Positions 9,685-20,542 of a DNA stretch of 32,985 bases are shown in pieces. Source of the stretch: Welwitschia mirabilis (lineage: Eukaryota > Gnetophyta > Gnetopsida > Welwitschiales); NCBI GenBank assembly GCA_051453625.1, contig JBOZIK010000001.1:215830818-215863802 (forward strand), in the 5' to 3' direction. Each line of letters starts with the position of its first letter. Position 1 is the stretch's first letter. The notes under the pieces are model-generated. The model had not been told where the DNA came from. It worked only from the letters and a program-made list of their open reading frames with translations, and ran no database searches. The position numbers and the translations under genes are program-made.

Positions 9685-9693
9685 CTACATTAA
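9685..9693. repeat. Target-site duplication, left copy (LINE)
   Basis: The 9-bp sequence ctacattaa is repeated at 14614-14622 on the other side of the LINE. In the uninterrupted gag copy the same site at about 6409-6416 reads 'ctacattaa' once. Confidence 0.75.
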
Positions 9694-9959
9694 ATTTTTA
9701 TTAATATAAAGTTAAATAATTTTAATTACCAAAAAAGAAATGAAGTACAATCCCCAAGAAAAACATCCAAATGTGAGTTAGATGTCATTACAAGACCCTT
9801 AGAGCTCACCATTCTTCAATCAAAACCTAAAGATAAGTAAAAACTACTAAACTTAGATGAAGTCCTCACTGCTTGACACTAATATCTATTATCTTGAGTG
9901 TTCTTAATAGCTCTAATTGTAGATAATTATATATGTAAATGGAACTTGATCTGGTTGAA

Positions 9960-12900
9960 GCAATCCTAAACACATTAAGTAGCATTCTAAAATATGATCT
10001 GGTTCCTACAAAACCAAATGAAATACACTAATGCTAAGAAGGTAGCCCTGCTCATATGTGTCTTCACTGTTAAAGACCTCAATATTCTTTGAGTCCATTC
10101 TATAACACCATCCCATAAGGTAGGATTAGAGAATAGTAGAAAATTAGTTATCCAAGGTAATACAGAGGTAGAGAAATGGCATGTGAAGAAAATATAATCC
10201 CTGGACTCAGGACAAACATCACATAGCACATACAGTGGATCAAATAAGACCCCAATCTTGTAAATATTATCCTTAGTCATCAACCTATTTTATAAAATTA
10301 AAAAAGAGTGTCTTCACCAAGAAAATTTTCCCCATAATGAACAAGTTCAAGAAAGCCTAAGAGGAGATTAAATAGAATCTAGTATGAACTAGATGTAGAA
10401 AAAGAAGAAGCAGGGTTTGTTCATGTAAGTTATGTACCTAAAACTTAAACATAACTAAGAGCTAAACCCCTAAGTTTTAAGATTTTCTTGATAGACCAAG
10501 AAAATGAAACCTTAAGAGGGGTGTTCCATACATTATTATGCTTTAGATAAATACCATGAATCCATTTAATCCACAATGAATATTTCTTGTTAGTAAATGC
10601 CCAAAAATACTTAAGAATAATGGTTTTATTGTATTGACATAGGTCCTTCATGCCAATATCACCTACCTGCCTTGGCTTACAAACTTTATCCTATGCCACT
10701 AATGTTCTCTTTCATTTCTATTTATCATACTAGAGAGAAGAGCTATATAAGGCTTCATTCACTTTGATAACCTTCTTGGGGAAGAAATACCTGACATCAA
10801 TATATATGTAGGCTTGTAAGACTAATCTAATTAGCTCAAGCCTACCTCCATAGGATAAAAAATTTATTATCCAATAGTGATTTATAGAAGTTATTCTCTT
10901 AATTAAAGGTAAATATTTGTTCATTGATAAATATTTTGAGGTAACTGAAACTTCTAAATACTTGAATGATGACTCATCTTCTCCAAACTAAAGCTCATAA
11001 AGGATCAAGTTCCTAATATTGATTAACACCCTTGTAAAATATATTTGTGACTTACTTTTATTGGCTTGAAGACTAGAAGCATCTTTAAATTGGTTTAAGT
11101 CCTCTAAGATAATTCTACCTGATTACATATCATCTTTGAAGAAAAAAGAAGATCATCTACATGCGTTAAATGTGTCAAGTTAAATCCTTTACACTTAGGA
11201 TGATAGTTAAACTAATTTAAGGATGTTTGATAGTGCAATATCCTAGCTAGATATTCTATAGCAAGTGTAAATAGATAGAAAGACATTGGATACTCCTATA
11301 TTATGCCCCTTTTTTCTTCAAAATACCCACATGACTCCTCATTAAATAATATAAAGTACCTAGTAGTCCTCACACAAGACATGAGCTAATGTGTAAACCT
11401 ATGAGCAAAAGCCAAGTTCTAAAGTAGTTGTTCAAGAAAGATCCATTTCAAGGAGTCATAATCATTTTTTAAATCCACTTTGGTGGTATATCGTAGAGTG
11501 ATTACCTTTTCCCATAGTTCTGAATAATCTCTTGAGTAAGAAAAATATTATGTATAATGCTCTTACCTTTAATAAAAGCACCTTGCTATTGGTCAACCAA
11601 ATATGAAACCACTAGTTTGAATCTGATAGTGAGGATAATAAAGATGCATTTGTAAATAACATTGTAGTAGGCTATTGGCCTAAAATACAATTCTTTTCTA
11701 GGATAATTATTCTTTGAAACCATGACCAATGTAGTAGAATTAACTACTCCTAGCAACTGTCCAGAGAATAAGAAGTTATGGATTATTTTCCTAAACTATT
11801 TCTCATACTAGACCATTCCTTTTTAAAGAAGATAACTAAGAATTCATCTAGTCTAGGTGCTTTATCATTTCAAATACAAAATAGAGCATTAGTAATCTTC
11901 TTATCTATGACTAAGGAGTAAAGTTGGATATACTATTTCTTTATAATCAAAGGCCCTACTATAATGAATGTCTGATTAACAAGAGTATACAGAAAACTAG
12001 TTTCCAATAAGTCTTGGTAGAATTTTACCATTTTTACCTTATAAGCATTTTTAGTATCAAGCTTGGCCTAATCATCCTTGAATGAAATATGTATCTAACT
12101 CAAGGTTCTGCTCTTCCTCATTTGTAAGTGAAAAAATGAGGAATTGGTATCACCTTCAGTAATACAGGCAATATTTGTTCTCTAATTATTCATCATGCTC
12201 TTAGCCTTAGTTAGCCTTTTGAAATCTTTTAAGCACTACTGCTAGTTATTATATAAGAATAATTAGTAGGATTGAGCTAGAAGTTGTGCTACACATTATG
12301 TATACTTTATTTGGCTTCATTAATTCTACATGATGTATTACTATAGTTGAACTTATGAAAATGCTTTAAAGCCATCTTAACCCTCTTAAGCTTTTGATAG
12401 CGAACATACATTTAATAGCTCCTAATATTTTTATCCCAAGCTGTAGCTATTACATTCAGGAACTTCTCATCCAAAGCTTAATTATTACAGAATCTAAAAG
12501 GAGCTTTCTTCTTACCAGTCCTCTTGCAATATATAATACAAGGACTAGGATCAGAAATAACAAGGGGTTAAAATTTAACACAAGAATATTCAAAATTATC
12601 TAATTATACATCATTTACTAAGGTTCTATCAAGTTTAATAAAGATTCTCTCCTCTAGTAAATGATGATTACTCCATGTATAGAACTCTCTTGTATACCCC
12701 AAATTAGTTACATGATGTGTAGAAGTAAATTTGAAGAGCTCTTCGACGTCCTTCTTAGTCATCCTTCTCCCATTTAATTTTTCATCCACTGATAAGAAAT
12801 AATTGATATCTCTAATAATTGCTCAAGGCCCTCTTTGATTTGCTATAATAGTATAGAAGTTATGCCATAAAGACTTATTAGAGTAGGAGTATTATAGTCA

Positions 12901-13201
12901 TATACCACTTAGACTGAGAAAGACAAGGTTCCATCACATGACTTAATTAAGCAGTGCATACACTATGCAGAGTTAAAAGATATATCAACTTTTATTATTA
13001 AAGGATTCTAGAGAATTCTCCCATTATTACATAGCAAAAAATTATGTGAAAATTACCAACTAGTAAAAAACTTATAATAAAACCATTAACTGAGTGAGTG
13101 TGTACCTTAGTTTCCATCACTCCTACAAAACATAGATTTCTAATATTCTTATATTTCTCTAAGATGCCTAATCCTCTAATATTCTACACTGCAAGATCCA
13201 T
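9960..13201 (-). pseudogene. LINE ORF2 pseudogene (endonuclease - RT - zf-RVT)
   Basis: The start is set at the ATG at 13201, reading MDLAV-stop-NIRGLG, the typical first strand of plant LINE endonucleases, followed by GVMETKV. The endonuclease C-terminal half is open at 12604-12789 with TWSN and KLDRTLVND. RT blocks follow: NDKAP.LDEF and FFKKEW (about 11830), RPIAYYNVIYKCI and AFIKGKSI (about 11570-11690), LKWIFLEQ (about 11430), YLFTLAIEYLARIL (about 11250), then HVDDLLF (catalytic Y/F-x-DD as V-DD, 11145-11163). FLSYGGRLELIRLVLQA (about 10800-10870) and a zf-RVT with CDVCPESRDYIFFTC (about 10180-10230) end the protein; Tyr replaces the usual His of the finger. It nicks the target and copies its own RNA. 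About twenty stops or frame changes make it non-functional. Confidence 0.88.
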
Positions 13202-13559
13202 TAACCATTAGGATTAGAGGTATGTCTTGCGTTTCTCTTAGTAAATCTATTCTGTTGAGAAGAAGTTGCCCCTAACTTCTTCTTATTTTCCTTTCTCCCT
13301 GTAAAATTAGAGTCCTCATAATGAGTTTTCCTAGCATGGATATTAGATATTGGAGGCTTAGAATGTTTCCTATAAGGTTCCTTAACCTTATCACCCTCAT
13401 TTAATGCACTTTAATCCTTAGGACCATCCTTTTTCACTGGATTAATATGACCAAAATTATTTAACTCTTTATCCTTTTTACCATCCTTTAATACATTTTG
13501 ATCCTTAGCGCATTCCTTCCTCACTAGGCTAGTACTTTAGTATTGATTGGTTCATTTTC

Positions 13560-14560
13560 TTTTCTACCACCATTCCCCATGATCTACTCAGTTAGTGAAT
13601 TAAAGTATTATTTTCCAAACCCCTGGTTATTAGAGCTACTAGCCTAATACTTAGAAGACTTCTTACTATTGTTGGCATTATCAGCATTTAATGTCTTGTC
13701 CTTCCATACAGTACAATCACCCATTAAATGACCCAATAAATTATACTATGTACATCTAGGAGGAGTTTGATCATAGTTAACCTCTTGATCAAAATCTCTT
13801 CCATCTAGGCTACAAAGTGTAATCTTGGAAGTGAGTTTAACACCTATCTTTACTTTAATGTAAACTCTCACATAAGCCAACCTGCCTCTACATGTTGTAA
13901 CAACATCTGAACAAATTAAACACCCTATGATACTAGCAATTTTACTAAGGGTGGAATCACATCACAAATTAGGTTTGAGATTGGAAAAATTTACCCAAAT
14001 AGGAAAAGACTTAATCTCCTTAGTGTCAAACTCCACATTAGGTATCGAAGGCATGAGAATTAGAGGTCTATTGTCAAATGTGCAAGGGCCCTAATCCAAA
14101 ACTTTATTCAAGTACTCTAGAGAATTAAATTTGAATATGAATACACTTATATTCTAGTTTATTACTCTAATTAAAGTAAGCTTTTTCCATCTTGATCAAG
14201 CAAAGTTCTTCATTCTAATTGGATGTGGTTGTAAAAGTCAATTAGAAAATTATTTCATAATATGGTACCTTCCTCCCATTTCTTCAATTAAATTTGTATA
14301 CACTAATGATTTACATATTATTGTGGAAAAAACTTAAGATTCAATCCATTATCTTTAGTTCTATTATCAGAGAGAATATCTGCCTAAGAATATTTCTTTT
14401 TCTTAAGTTATGTCTAATACTTAGCATGCTCAATTTGTGGGTTGTCCATTGTAAAGCATTAAAGAATGTAATTAAATCAGCAAGGAAAATTCCATGGAAC
14501 AATTCTTGAAGGTGGCTATCATGGAGAAGATGCATGTTAGCAAAATAAGGTAAACATGCA
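13560..14560 (-). pseudogene. LINE ORF1 pseudogene (DUF4283-like, CCHC knuckle)
   Basis: The minus strand encodes an RNA-binding ORF1-type protein. Readable blocks are IKSFPIWVNFSNL (about 13990-14030), LSKIASIIG (about 13930-13955) and GRLAYVRVYIKVKIGVKL (about 13835-13895), all typical of DUF4283 in plant LINE ORF1. A zinc knuckle of form C-x2-C-x4-H-x4-C follows at about 13711-13760, with a stop inside it and Tyr in place of the second Cys. A basic, Asn/Ser/Lys-rich tail ends near 13600. The N-terminal part (about 14341-14535) is open but not diagnostic. It lies upstream of ORF2, as expected. Confidence 0.8.
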
Positions 14561-14613
14561 CCTCAAAAAAAACCCTAGCCCCTTCTTGCTTCTCAAACTA
14601 CTAGAGAGTGAAT

Positions 14614-14622
14614 CTACATTAA
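14614..14622. repeat. Target-site duplication, right copy (LINE)
   Basis: The sequence ctacattaa is identical to 9685-9693. The bases after it (ctaattcctttag...aaaataagg) continue the element II gag. Confidence 0.75.
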
Positions 14623-15302
14623 CTAATTCCTTTAGTGTATTCTAAAATAAGGTAATGAATGGATATTTGGTTGTCTCATGTGTATTTATATTGCAAATTA
14701 AACATTTAGGTTCTATGGTTAGATGTAAAGATAAGGCAGATAATGAATCTATACTTTTTCCTAACTGATCTATTATGTTATTGACTTTAAAATTTTTAAG
14801 TATCTTAAACATACTTATTGACCTAATAAAATGATAAGATCTAGATGGTTCACTTAAATTCTTCCAATTTTTAGAGATCTCAACTATAGCTTCAAGGTAG
14901 TCTTAAACTTTGTCTAATGGAATATTAAGGAAGCTACTCCTACTCATCATCTCTATCAATTACCCATTATTTGAAGATAACCTATTATAAAAGAGGTCAA
15001 TTTCCCTCCTTGGCTTAAATTAATGTTATGTGAACTATTGTAGTAAATCTGTAAATTTTCTAAAACTTGAGAAAAGGTCTAATTATCTTTTTATTGATAA
15101 TTGAATATTTTTCTTTTTAAGGCATTTGTATTATGGATTAGAAAAAATTTGGATGTAATGCCTTGCTTGAATTGGACCAAGATCTAATGGATAAGGGCTT
15201 GAGAGTATAGAGTTATGATTTATCATTTTAAGAAGAATGCAGAAAGAGTAAGTCTAAGAGTGTTAAAATTTTTTGTATCACATCCATATTTTCCTTAAGG
15301 TA
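14623..15302 (-). pseudogene. OTA gag core fragment, element II (right of the LINE)
   Basis: This aligns along its length with the element I gag at about 6418-7110. Shared phrases include 'ccaagatctaatggataagg' (15178 and 6963), 'taagatctag(a/g)tgg' and 'ccttaaggt'. On the minus strand it carries the same SIRSW block and the Retrotrans_gag core with many stops. The homology stops sharply at 15302, just after ccttaaggta, where a different AT-rich sequence begins. The 5' part of this gag is therefore missing. Its downstream part lies beyond the LINE at 9600-9684. Confidence 0.8.
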
Positions 15303-15344
15303 TTAAATTTTTTAATTAATTATATAAATAATTAAATATTAGAA

Positions 15345-15942
15345 ATTTACTAGTAATAAATAATTTTAGTTGATAATTATTTAAAAATAATCATAGTAAA
15401 AGTATAAATAAATAATTACATGCTTATCTATTTTAGAAATTTATTAAAAGATTAACTTATAGTTATTAGTTTTAGCAAAGATTGAGTTAATTATGAAATT
15501 TACTATTACTTGTGTATGTTTCTCTATTCTTAAAGTTTAGAATTAGATTACTTAACTTACTATTGGAAATTAACTGCACTTTCATCTAGATTTCCTATAA
15601 TCTTATCTTGATTATAAAATAGCAATTATATGTGATCTGAATTAATAAATAAGTCTAGTTGCTAATTTTTTAAAAATAATAAAAAATAATAATGATAAAA
15701 GTATAAATAAATAATTGGATGCTTATATATTGTAGAAATTTATTGAAATATTAACTTACAGTTATTAATTTTAGTAAAGATCAAGTTAATTATGGAATTT
15801 ACTATTACTTGTGCATGTTTTTCTATTCTTGTAGTTTGGAATTACATTACTTAACTTGCTTTTGAAAAGTAACTATAGTCTCATGTAGATTTTTTTTAAT
15901 TGTATCTTAATTATAAAATAGCAATTATATGTGATCTAAAGT
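15345..15942. repeat. About 300-bp tandem duplication
   Basis: Two diverged copies lie head to tail, about 15345-15640 and 15641-15942. Anchors are 'agtataaataaataatt' at 15400 and 15700, 'gaatttactattacttgtg' in both copies, and 'attataaaatagcaattata' at 15610 and 15910. The content is AT-rich and non-coding and could be an LTR or leader of an unidentified element. It begins about 40 bp after the break point of the element II gag. Confidence 0.8.
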
Positions 15943-17330
15943 ACTTACTCATGTTATTTATTTCATATAGTTACTTACTAATATTATTGCATTATTGTTT
16001 ACACCCAGTAGGAACTTAACCTTTACTGTTAGTCTTTTCTTATAAATACCTAAGTCCCTTAGCTATTAGAGTCATAGATGCATATCTTATGACGTCAATG
16101 TATTAGATCTTGAATACAATTAGCAATACTTGAGGATTTAGCTTAAAATAGGTATGGTACCAACTTAATCTTATAACACTTACATGATTTTAGTATTTCT
16201 TCTATTATCTTACATGTGTAGAAATGTTTTGCTAGAATAATCATCATATGATCTTAAATCTTTTTGTTAATATCTTGTGAGAATTATCTCAGAGTTCATA
16301 GAACTTATGTTTTTTATAGATCATTTGTGAAAATCTTATACAAACTATGGATCTTTACTTATCTTATTATTGATAGTTTTTGAATGAGTCTTGTAATTAT
16401 CCCCTTTGTAATCCATCTTGTGATTATCTTGTATTGATCATAAACTTATATGTGATAAATTATAAGAACTAAAATTGGCTAAGGTAACTACTTGTTTAGA
16501 TTTTAGAGAGTTATACTATTTGATGTAAGTCCTAGAGCCATGGGATCAAACTTTTAGAAAGAAAAGGAAAAAATGTGAATATATATTATCATTTTATCCC
16601 TTTTGATTATGTGCAACTAAATTACTTAAATCTGTTGTGGGATAATAGTAAATAAGATAATGTTAAATTATTGTTAAGATCTTAGTCGTACCTTAGATAT
16701 CTTATCTTTTTCTTACATTGTACATTGGGAACCTTATCCTTATATATTCCATGCCTTGGTCCATATTGGGAACTATGATGGATGTAGTTCTCACACTATA
16801 TATGTATGTGCAGGACCTGCTACAAAGGAGAATATTGAAAGAGCTAGTAGTTGCAATGAGAACTGGGTGTCATCTACATGTTTTTCTTTATTTTTTTGCA
16901 TAGATATATTATGGTAGTCATAATTGAAGGAACTTGAATGTTCTAGTGATTTGTGATATTTGTTGATTTGATGTTAGTTATGATACACAAGTTTATCCTA
17001 GTAATAAGAAGTATTTACAAATATACATGTAATGTATCTACCTAGCCTTCTTGTTGAAAGGATTATGAATGTTTAGTTATCTTCTCTTCTTTGCTAAAAT
17101 TTATTTTGATAAATTATATTCCAAATTAATATTTAAATTATATAAAAATAATGTACTTGATACACTACTACTCAGTTATAAAATTCAATATTATTCTTAC
17201 TAATAATAATATTGTATTTTTCTAGGAAAGTATATGTATGTATACTATATATAGTTAAATGTTCCTCTTTGGTAAGTTATCAAAACATGCAAGATGCTTG
17301 GTTTTTAAAAGAGTTACCAAGTATGAACAC
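15943..17330. other. Unassigned AT-rich DNA
   Basis: No domain could be read in any frame. The stretch at 16040-16060 (cttataaatacctaagtccc) looks like a TATA-type promoter and might be a U3 of an unrecognised LTR. The forward open stretch at 16718-16903 (61 residues) is short and resembles nothing I know. A further AT-rich segment with 'tatatgtatgtatactatatatag' lies near 17230-17250. I see no gene. Confidence 0.4.
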
Positions 17331-17334
17331 AGAA

Positions 17335-17430
17335 TTAATAGTTAAGGTGAATGATTATTAGTTGGAGGATCACAGGTTTAAATCCATCCTAGACACATTT
17401 TACCATTTAAAAGTATTTATTTTAAAATCA
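17335..17430 (+). mobile_element. tRNA-derived SINE-like head (copy 2)
   Basis: A good B box (ggtttaaatcc, 17375-17385) is preceded about 40 bp upstream by an A-box-like tract (taatagttaaggtgaatg, about 17337). The spacing suits a tRNA-like Pol III promoter. The following 'atcctagacacattttacc' resembles the 'acatcacatctacttttca' after copy 1 at 1654, so the two may belong to one SINE family. No tail or target duplication was identified. Confidence 0.45.
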
Positions 17431-17598
17431 AAAAAATTATGTGTTTTGTTTTTGCCATACATATTAGAGGTTTCATGTTGGATAAAGATACTTAATGTAA
17501 AACTTTTATATGACTAAAACATTAACACCAATTCATTCAAATAGTTGCTTTTCTAGAGTTTGACGAGTTGGGCATTTCTTAGTTTAGATTTGTATTTT

Positions 17599-17675
17599 TT
17601 AAATTTATGAAATCATTCTCAAATACCTTATTCCTCTATGAAATGCTCTATGTTTATGCTTACTGAAGACATAGA
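17599..17675. repeat. 77-bp contig-end overlap, left copy
   Basis: This is identical to 17776-17852 across the N run. The duplication ends exactly at the N run on one side and begins exactly at it on the other, which marks an assembly overlap, not biology. Confidence 0.95.
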
Positions 17676-17775
17676 NNNNNNNNNNNNNNNNNNNNNNNNN
17701 NNNNNNNNNNNNNNNNNNNNNNNNNNNNNNNNNNNNNNNNNNNNNNNNNNNNNNNNNNNNNNNNNNNNNNNNNNN
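17676..17775. other. Assembly gap, 100 N (spurious)
   Basis: A placeholder gap. Because both flanks end in the same 77 bp, the two contigs probably overlap and the true gap is probably absent. Confidence 0.9.
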
Positions 17776-17852
17776 TTAAATTTATGAAATCATTCTCAAA
17801 TACCTTATTCCTCTATGAAATGCTCTATGTTTATGCTTACTGAAGACATAGA

Positions 17853-18276
17853 ATTAGTAAATCACTGAGCCCCATATTAATGTCATTGTTCTTGCTTCTA
17901 TCGAAAGATCAAACACCCTCAACTTATCACTAATACATCACACCCTCTATTAATGAGTGTTATCAATATTGTCAATTAGCTTGCAACTAAACATCAAAAT
18001 AAACTCCTAAAAATATCCTTCAGAAATGGAAATAGGGTCAAATCGAGGCAGGTTTGATGTCATGCCCTTTAAGCCAAACTATGCCCTTTAAGCCAAACTC
18101 CCTTATTCCTTAAATAATTGAAAATTAGATCCTAGATGCCTTACCCATGAATTATGCAATAGATTAGATGATTTCATGAAGTGTTGTAGTAATAACACAC
18201 AATAAAATAAAAAGAGAAGAGTAAAAAGAGATTTAAGGCCAAATGTAAAGATATGAATAGGAATCCTATAGATGTT
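17853..18276. other. Unassigned DNA with a 19-bp direct repeat
   Basis: No gene is seen. At 18062-18080 and 18081-18099 the sequence atgccctttaagccaaact occurs twice in tandem without change. The reverse open stretch at 18103-18291 has no recognisable domain. Confidence 0.5.
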
Positions 18277-19570
18277 ACTTAAGAATTCCATTAATTTCTA
18301 GACAGCGATTTGCCTCCTTGTTTTATTATAGTGACCTACCTTTTGAATATTATGTAAGTTGCTATTTCTTAGCATTCTCAATTGTGAACAAAATTTAAAG
18401 GATTAAAAAAGGGCAATATTTAGCAAACTAAGCAAATAAGTATAACAAGCTTGAATTAACCTTCAATACATGAAGCTAGTAAGATAGTTAAATTATGTTT
18501 TTTCCTTCATTCACTAATTGATACAAGTCATCAGTCCCTTCATCATAAAAATGTAGTTAATGCAATGATTAAAATGAATACTCTAATCATGTATTTTCCA
18601 TTCTTACACATGAAATTCCTTTATCAGTATGTTAATTACTTACATCTTATTCTTATTTACTATTATTAACATGTAAAATCTAACATTTATATCAAGTGTT
18701 TTAAGGCAATTTATTATAAACAAAGACATTAATTTAATTGTTTAATCATAAAATATGTCTTCTATTATTTTAAAAAATAAATTAAATTTTATGTTTTTCT
18801 CCATATTAAATTGCAAGTATTTAGCTACTTTTGGAATAAATGATGGAAGGTGAACATAATTCCATACAAAATCATAGTGGCAATGAAGATATAAGATGAT
18901 GACACATAGTAGACATGTTGCATACTTAAGAATTCCATTAATTTCTAGACATTAATTTTCCTCCTTGTTTTATTATAGTGACCCACCTTTTGAATTTTAT
19001 GTAAGTTACTATTTCTTAGCATTCTCAATTCTGAACAAAATTTGAAGGATGAAAAAGAGGCAAGATTCAAGAAACTAACCAAGTAAGTGTAACAAGTTTG
19101 AATTAACCTGCAATACATGAAGCTAGTAAGATGGTTAAATTACATTTTTTCCTCATTCACCAATTGGCACAAGCCATCAGAACCTCCATCATAAAAATGT
19201 AGTTAATGAACTAATTAAAATGGATACTCTAATCATGTCTTTCCCATTCTTACACATGAAATCCCTTTAGTAGTGTGTTAATTACTTACATTTTATTCTT
19301 CTTTACTATTGTTAACATGTAAAAATTAACATTTACATCAAGTGTTTTAGGGGTAATTTATTATAAACAAAGACATTAATTTAATTGTTTAATCATAAAA
19401 TATGTCTTCTATTATTTTAAAAACTAAATTAAATGTTATGTTTTTCTCCATATTAAATTGCAAATATTTAGCCACTTTTGGAATAAATGATGGAAGGTGA
19501 ATATAATTCCACACAAAATCATAGTGGCAATGAAGATATGAGATGGCGACACATAGTAGACATGTGGCAG
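18277..19570 (+). repeat. 647-bp tandem duplication in the element III LTR region
   Basis: Two copies of exactly 647 bp, 18277-18923 and 18924-19570, start with acttaagaattccatt and end with gacacatagtagacatgt plus five bases. By eye roughly nine positions in ten agree. The second half of each unit (from 'aacatgtaaaa', 18667 and 19313) also occurs in the 3' LTR from 24282. The first half does not occur there. The reverse open stretch near 19389-19613 is a by-product, not a gene. Confidence 0.85.
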
Positions 19571-19594
19571 AGGCATGTGGAGGTGGAGCTATGT

Positions 19595-19760
19595 GATGAT
19601 CTCTACCAAACACTACAAGACAACCTCCATCAAATGCTAAATGACAAAGATTCCATCTAATGCTTGAGGATAGAATCTTATCTATCTAATGCTAGAAGAT
19701 AAAATCTTATGTACCTAATATTAAATGATGAATATTCTACCTAATACTACAAGCAAAGAG
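19595..19760 (+). repeat. U3 sub-repeats near the LTR promoter
   Basis: About six degenerate units of roughly 25-36 bp share 'c(c/t)taatgct(a)..a(g/a)at' and lie just upstream of the TATA box. The same array is present at 24574-24735 in the 3' LTR. Repeated blocks at this position are commonly enhancer-like in plant LTRs; here this is inferred. Confidence 0.65.
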
Positions 19761-19790
19761 TTATAACCACCCCTCACCCCCATCTCTTCC

Positions 19791-19798
19791 TATAAAAA
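19791..19798 (+). promoter_or_regulatory. LTR TATA box, element III 5' LTR
   Basis: The sequence tataaaaa follows 'cacccccatctcttcc' and precedes 'gcccttacacccttcat'. The same layout occurs at 24767 and, on the minus strand, at 9006. Transcription would start some 25-35 bp downstream. Confidence 0.65.
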
Positions 19799-20524
19799 GC
19801 CCTTACACCCTTCATTGTATTCATCTTTTCCTTGAAGAAATTAAAGACTTTGGAGCATCAACTTGTGGTAGCTTTCTAGATAACTCTTTGAGAGAGTGAA
19901 CTAGTCTTTGAGAATTGTTAAGGAGTTCTTCCTACTTTCTTTTTCTTCTATTGTAAAGTTGTTCATTCTGTAATGCAAAAGTTGTTTTTCTTTGAACTTG
20001 ATTCATGAGTAATATCATAATTATGATGCTTAGTTAACTTATTTAACTATCAAGTTTAATTTAGTTCTATGAATTTCTCTTTATCACTTAGTCTTTTGAT
20101 TTTATAGGTCTTGATTACTTTAGGAGTTCTTACTTTTTATTATTATCTAAGACTTAATTGTTAGTTGGATTTATTATTTATTATATGATGGATGATATTA
20201 TGCCTTATGAATTAAACTAAAAGCACTTGATGATTTTTATTATTTTATAGAAGGGCAATTAGATAAATTTGGAGTGAAGGATTGCATAAAACAAATCAAT
20301 GATACCTTGGAGCTAGTTTAATTTTCTCTTTTCTAAGATGAAGTTCAAATCCTAAGATTTATTTCATCTCTTCTTCTTTTTTATTTTCTTTTTGTAACCT
20401 ACAATAAGATTAAAGTTAGTGTAATTGTAGCCAATACTCAAAGTTATCCCTAAGGAAGAACAATAACTAAGTTTCAAACTTAGTTTTAAATCTGAGACAT
20501 TGTACTACAAAGCTAATTAGATTT

Positions 20525-20542
20525 TGATGTCATTGCTAGGGA
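20525..20542 (+). promoter_or_regulatory. tRNA-Asp-type primer binding site, element III
   Basis: The site reads TGATGTCATTGCTAGGGA against the OTA consensus TGGCGCCGTTGCCGGGGA. All six differences are C-to-T or G-to-A transitions, and the three CpG sites of the consensus are all lost. It sits just after the LTR and before the leader, as expected. Confidence 0.8.

Larger units (their letters stand above)
9694..14613 (-). mobile_element. L1-type LINE, near full length, degraded
   Basis: A 4.92-kb minus-strand non-LTR retrotransposon with ORF1 on the right, ORF2 on the left and a short A-rich 3' end (plus strand attttta) next to the left target duplication. It is bounded by the 9-bp repeat ctacattaa and sits inside an OTA gag. 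The domain order (DUF4283-like, CCHC knuckle, endonuclease, RT, zf-RVT) is that of plant L1 elements. No RNase H domain is seen. All domains carry stops and frameshifts, so the element is inactive. Confidence 0.85.
18924..20516 (+). mobile_element. 5' LTR of OTA-type element III
   Basis: The segment runs from the repeated U3 block through promoter sub-repeats, a TATA box (19791) and a long R-U5 stretch to 'tactaca' at 20516, nine bases before the primer site. It aligns with 24282-24811, the 3' LTR, as far as the gap. It may start earlier if the first 647-bp copy belongs to it. It is non-coding. U3-type CA-rich and pyrimidine tracts and the position of TATA fit a plus-strand LTR promoter. Confidence 0.7.

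Noticed and set aside
12394-12603. Forward 69-residue open stretch
   Set aside because: Antisense to the LINE ORF2 between its endonuclease and RT; a shadow frame.
14294-14509. Forward 71-residue open stretch
   Set aside because: Antisense to LINE ORF1; the minus strand fits the ORF1 context better.
16718-16903. Possible small plant gene near 16.7 kb
   Set aside because: Only 61 residues, no domain, no splice-site context and no conserved neighbours; left as unassigned DNA.
17599-17852. Direct repeats of 77 bp as target duplications or CRISPR-like repeats
   Set aside because: They abut N runs exactly and have the same length at three unrelated places, so they are assembly overlaps.
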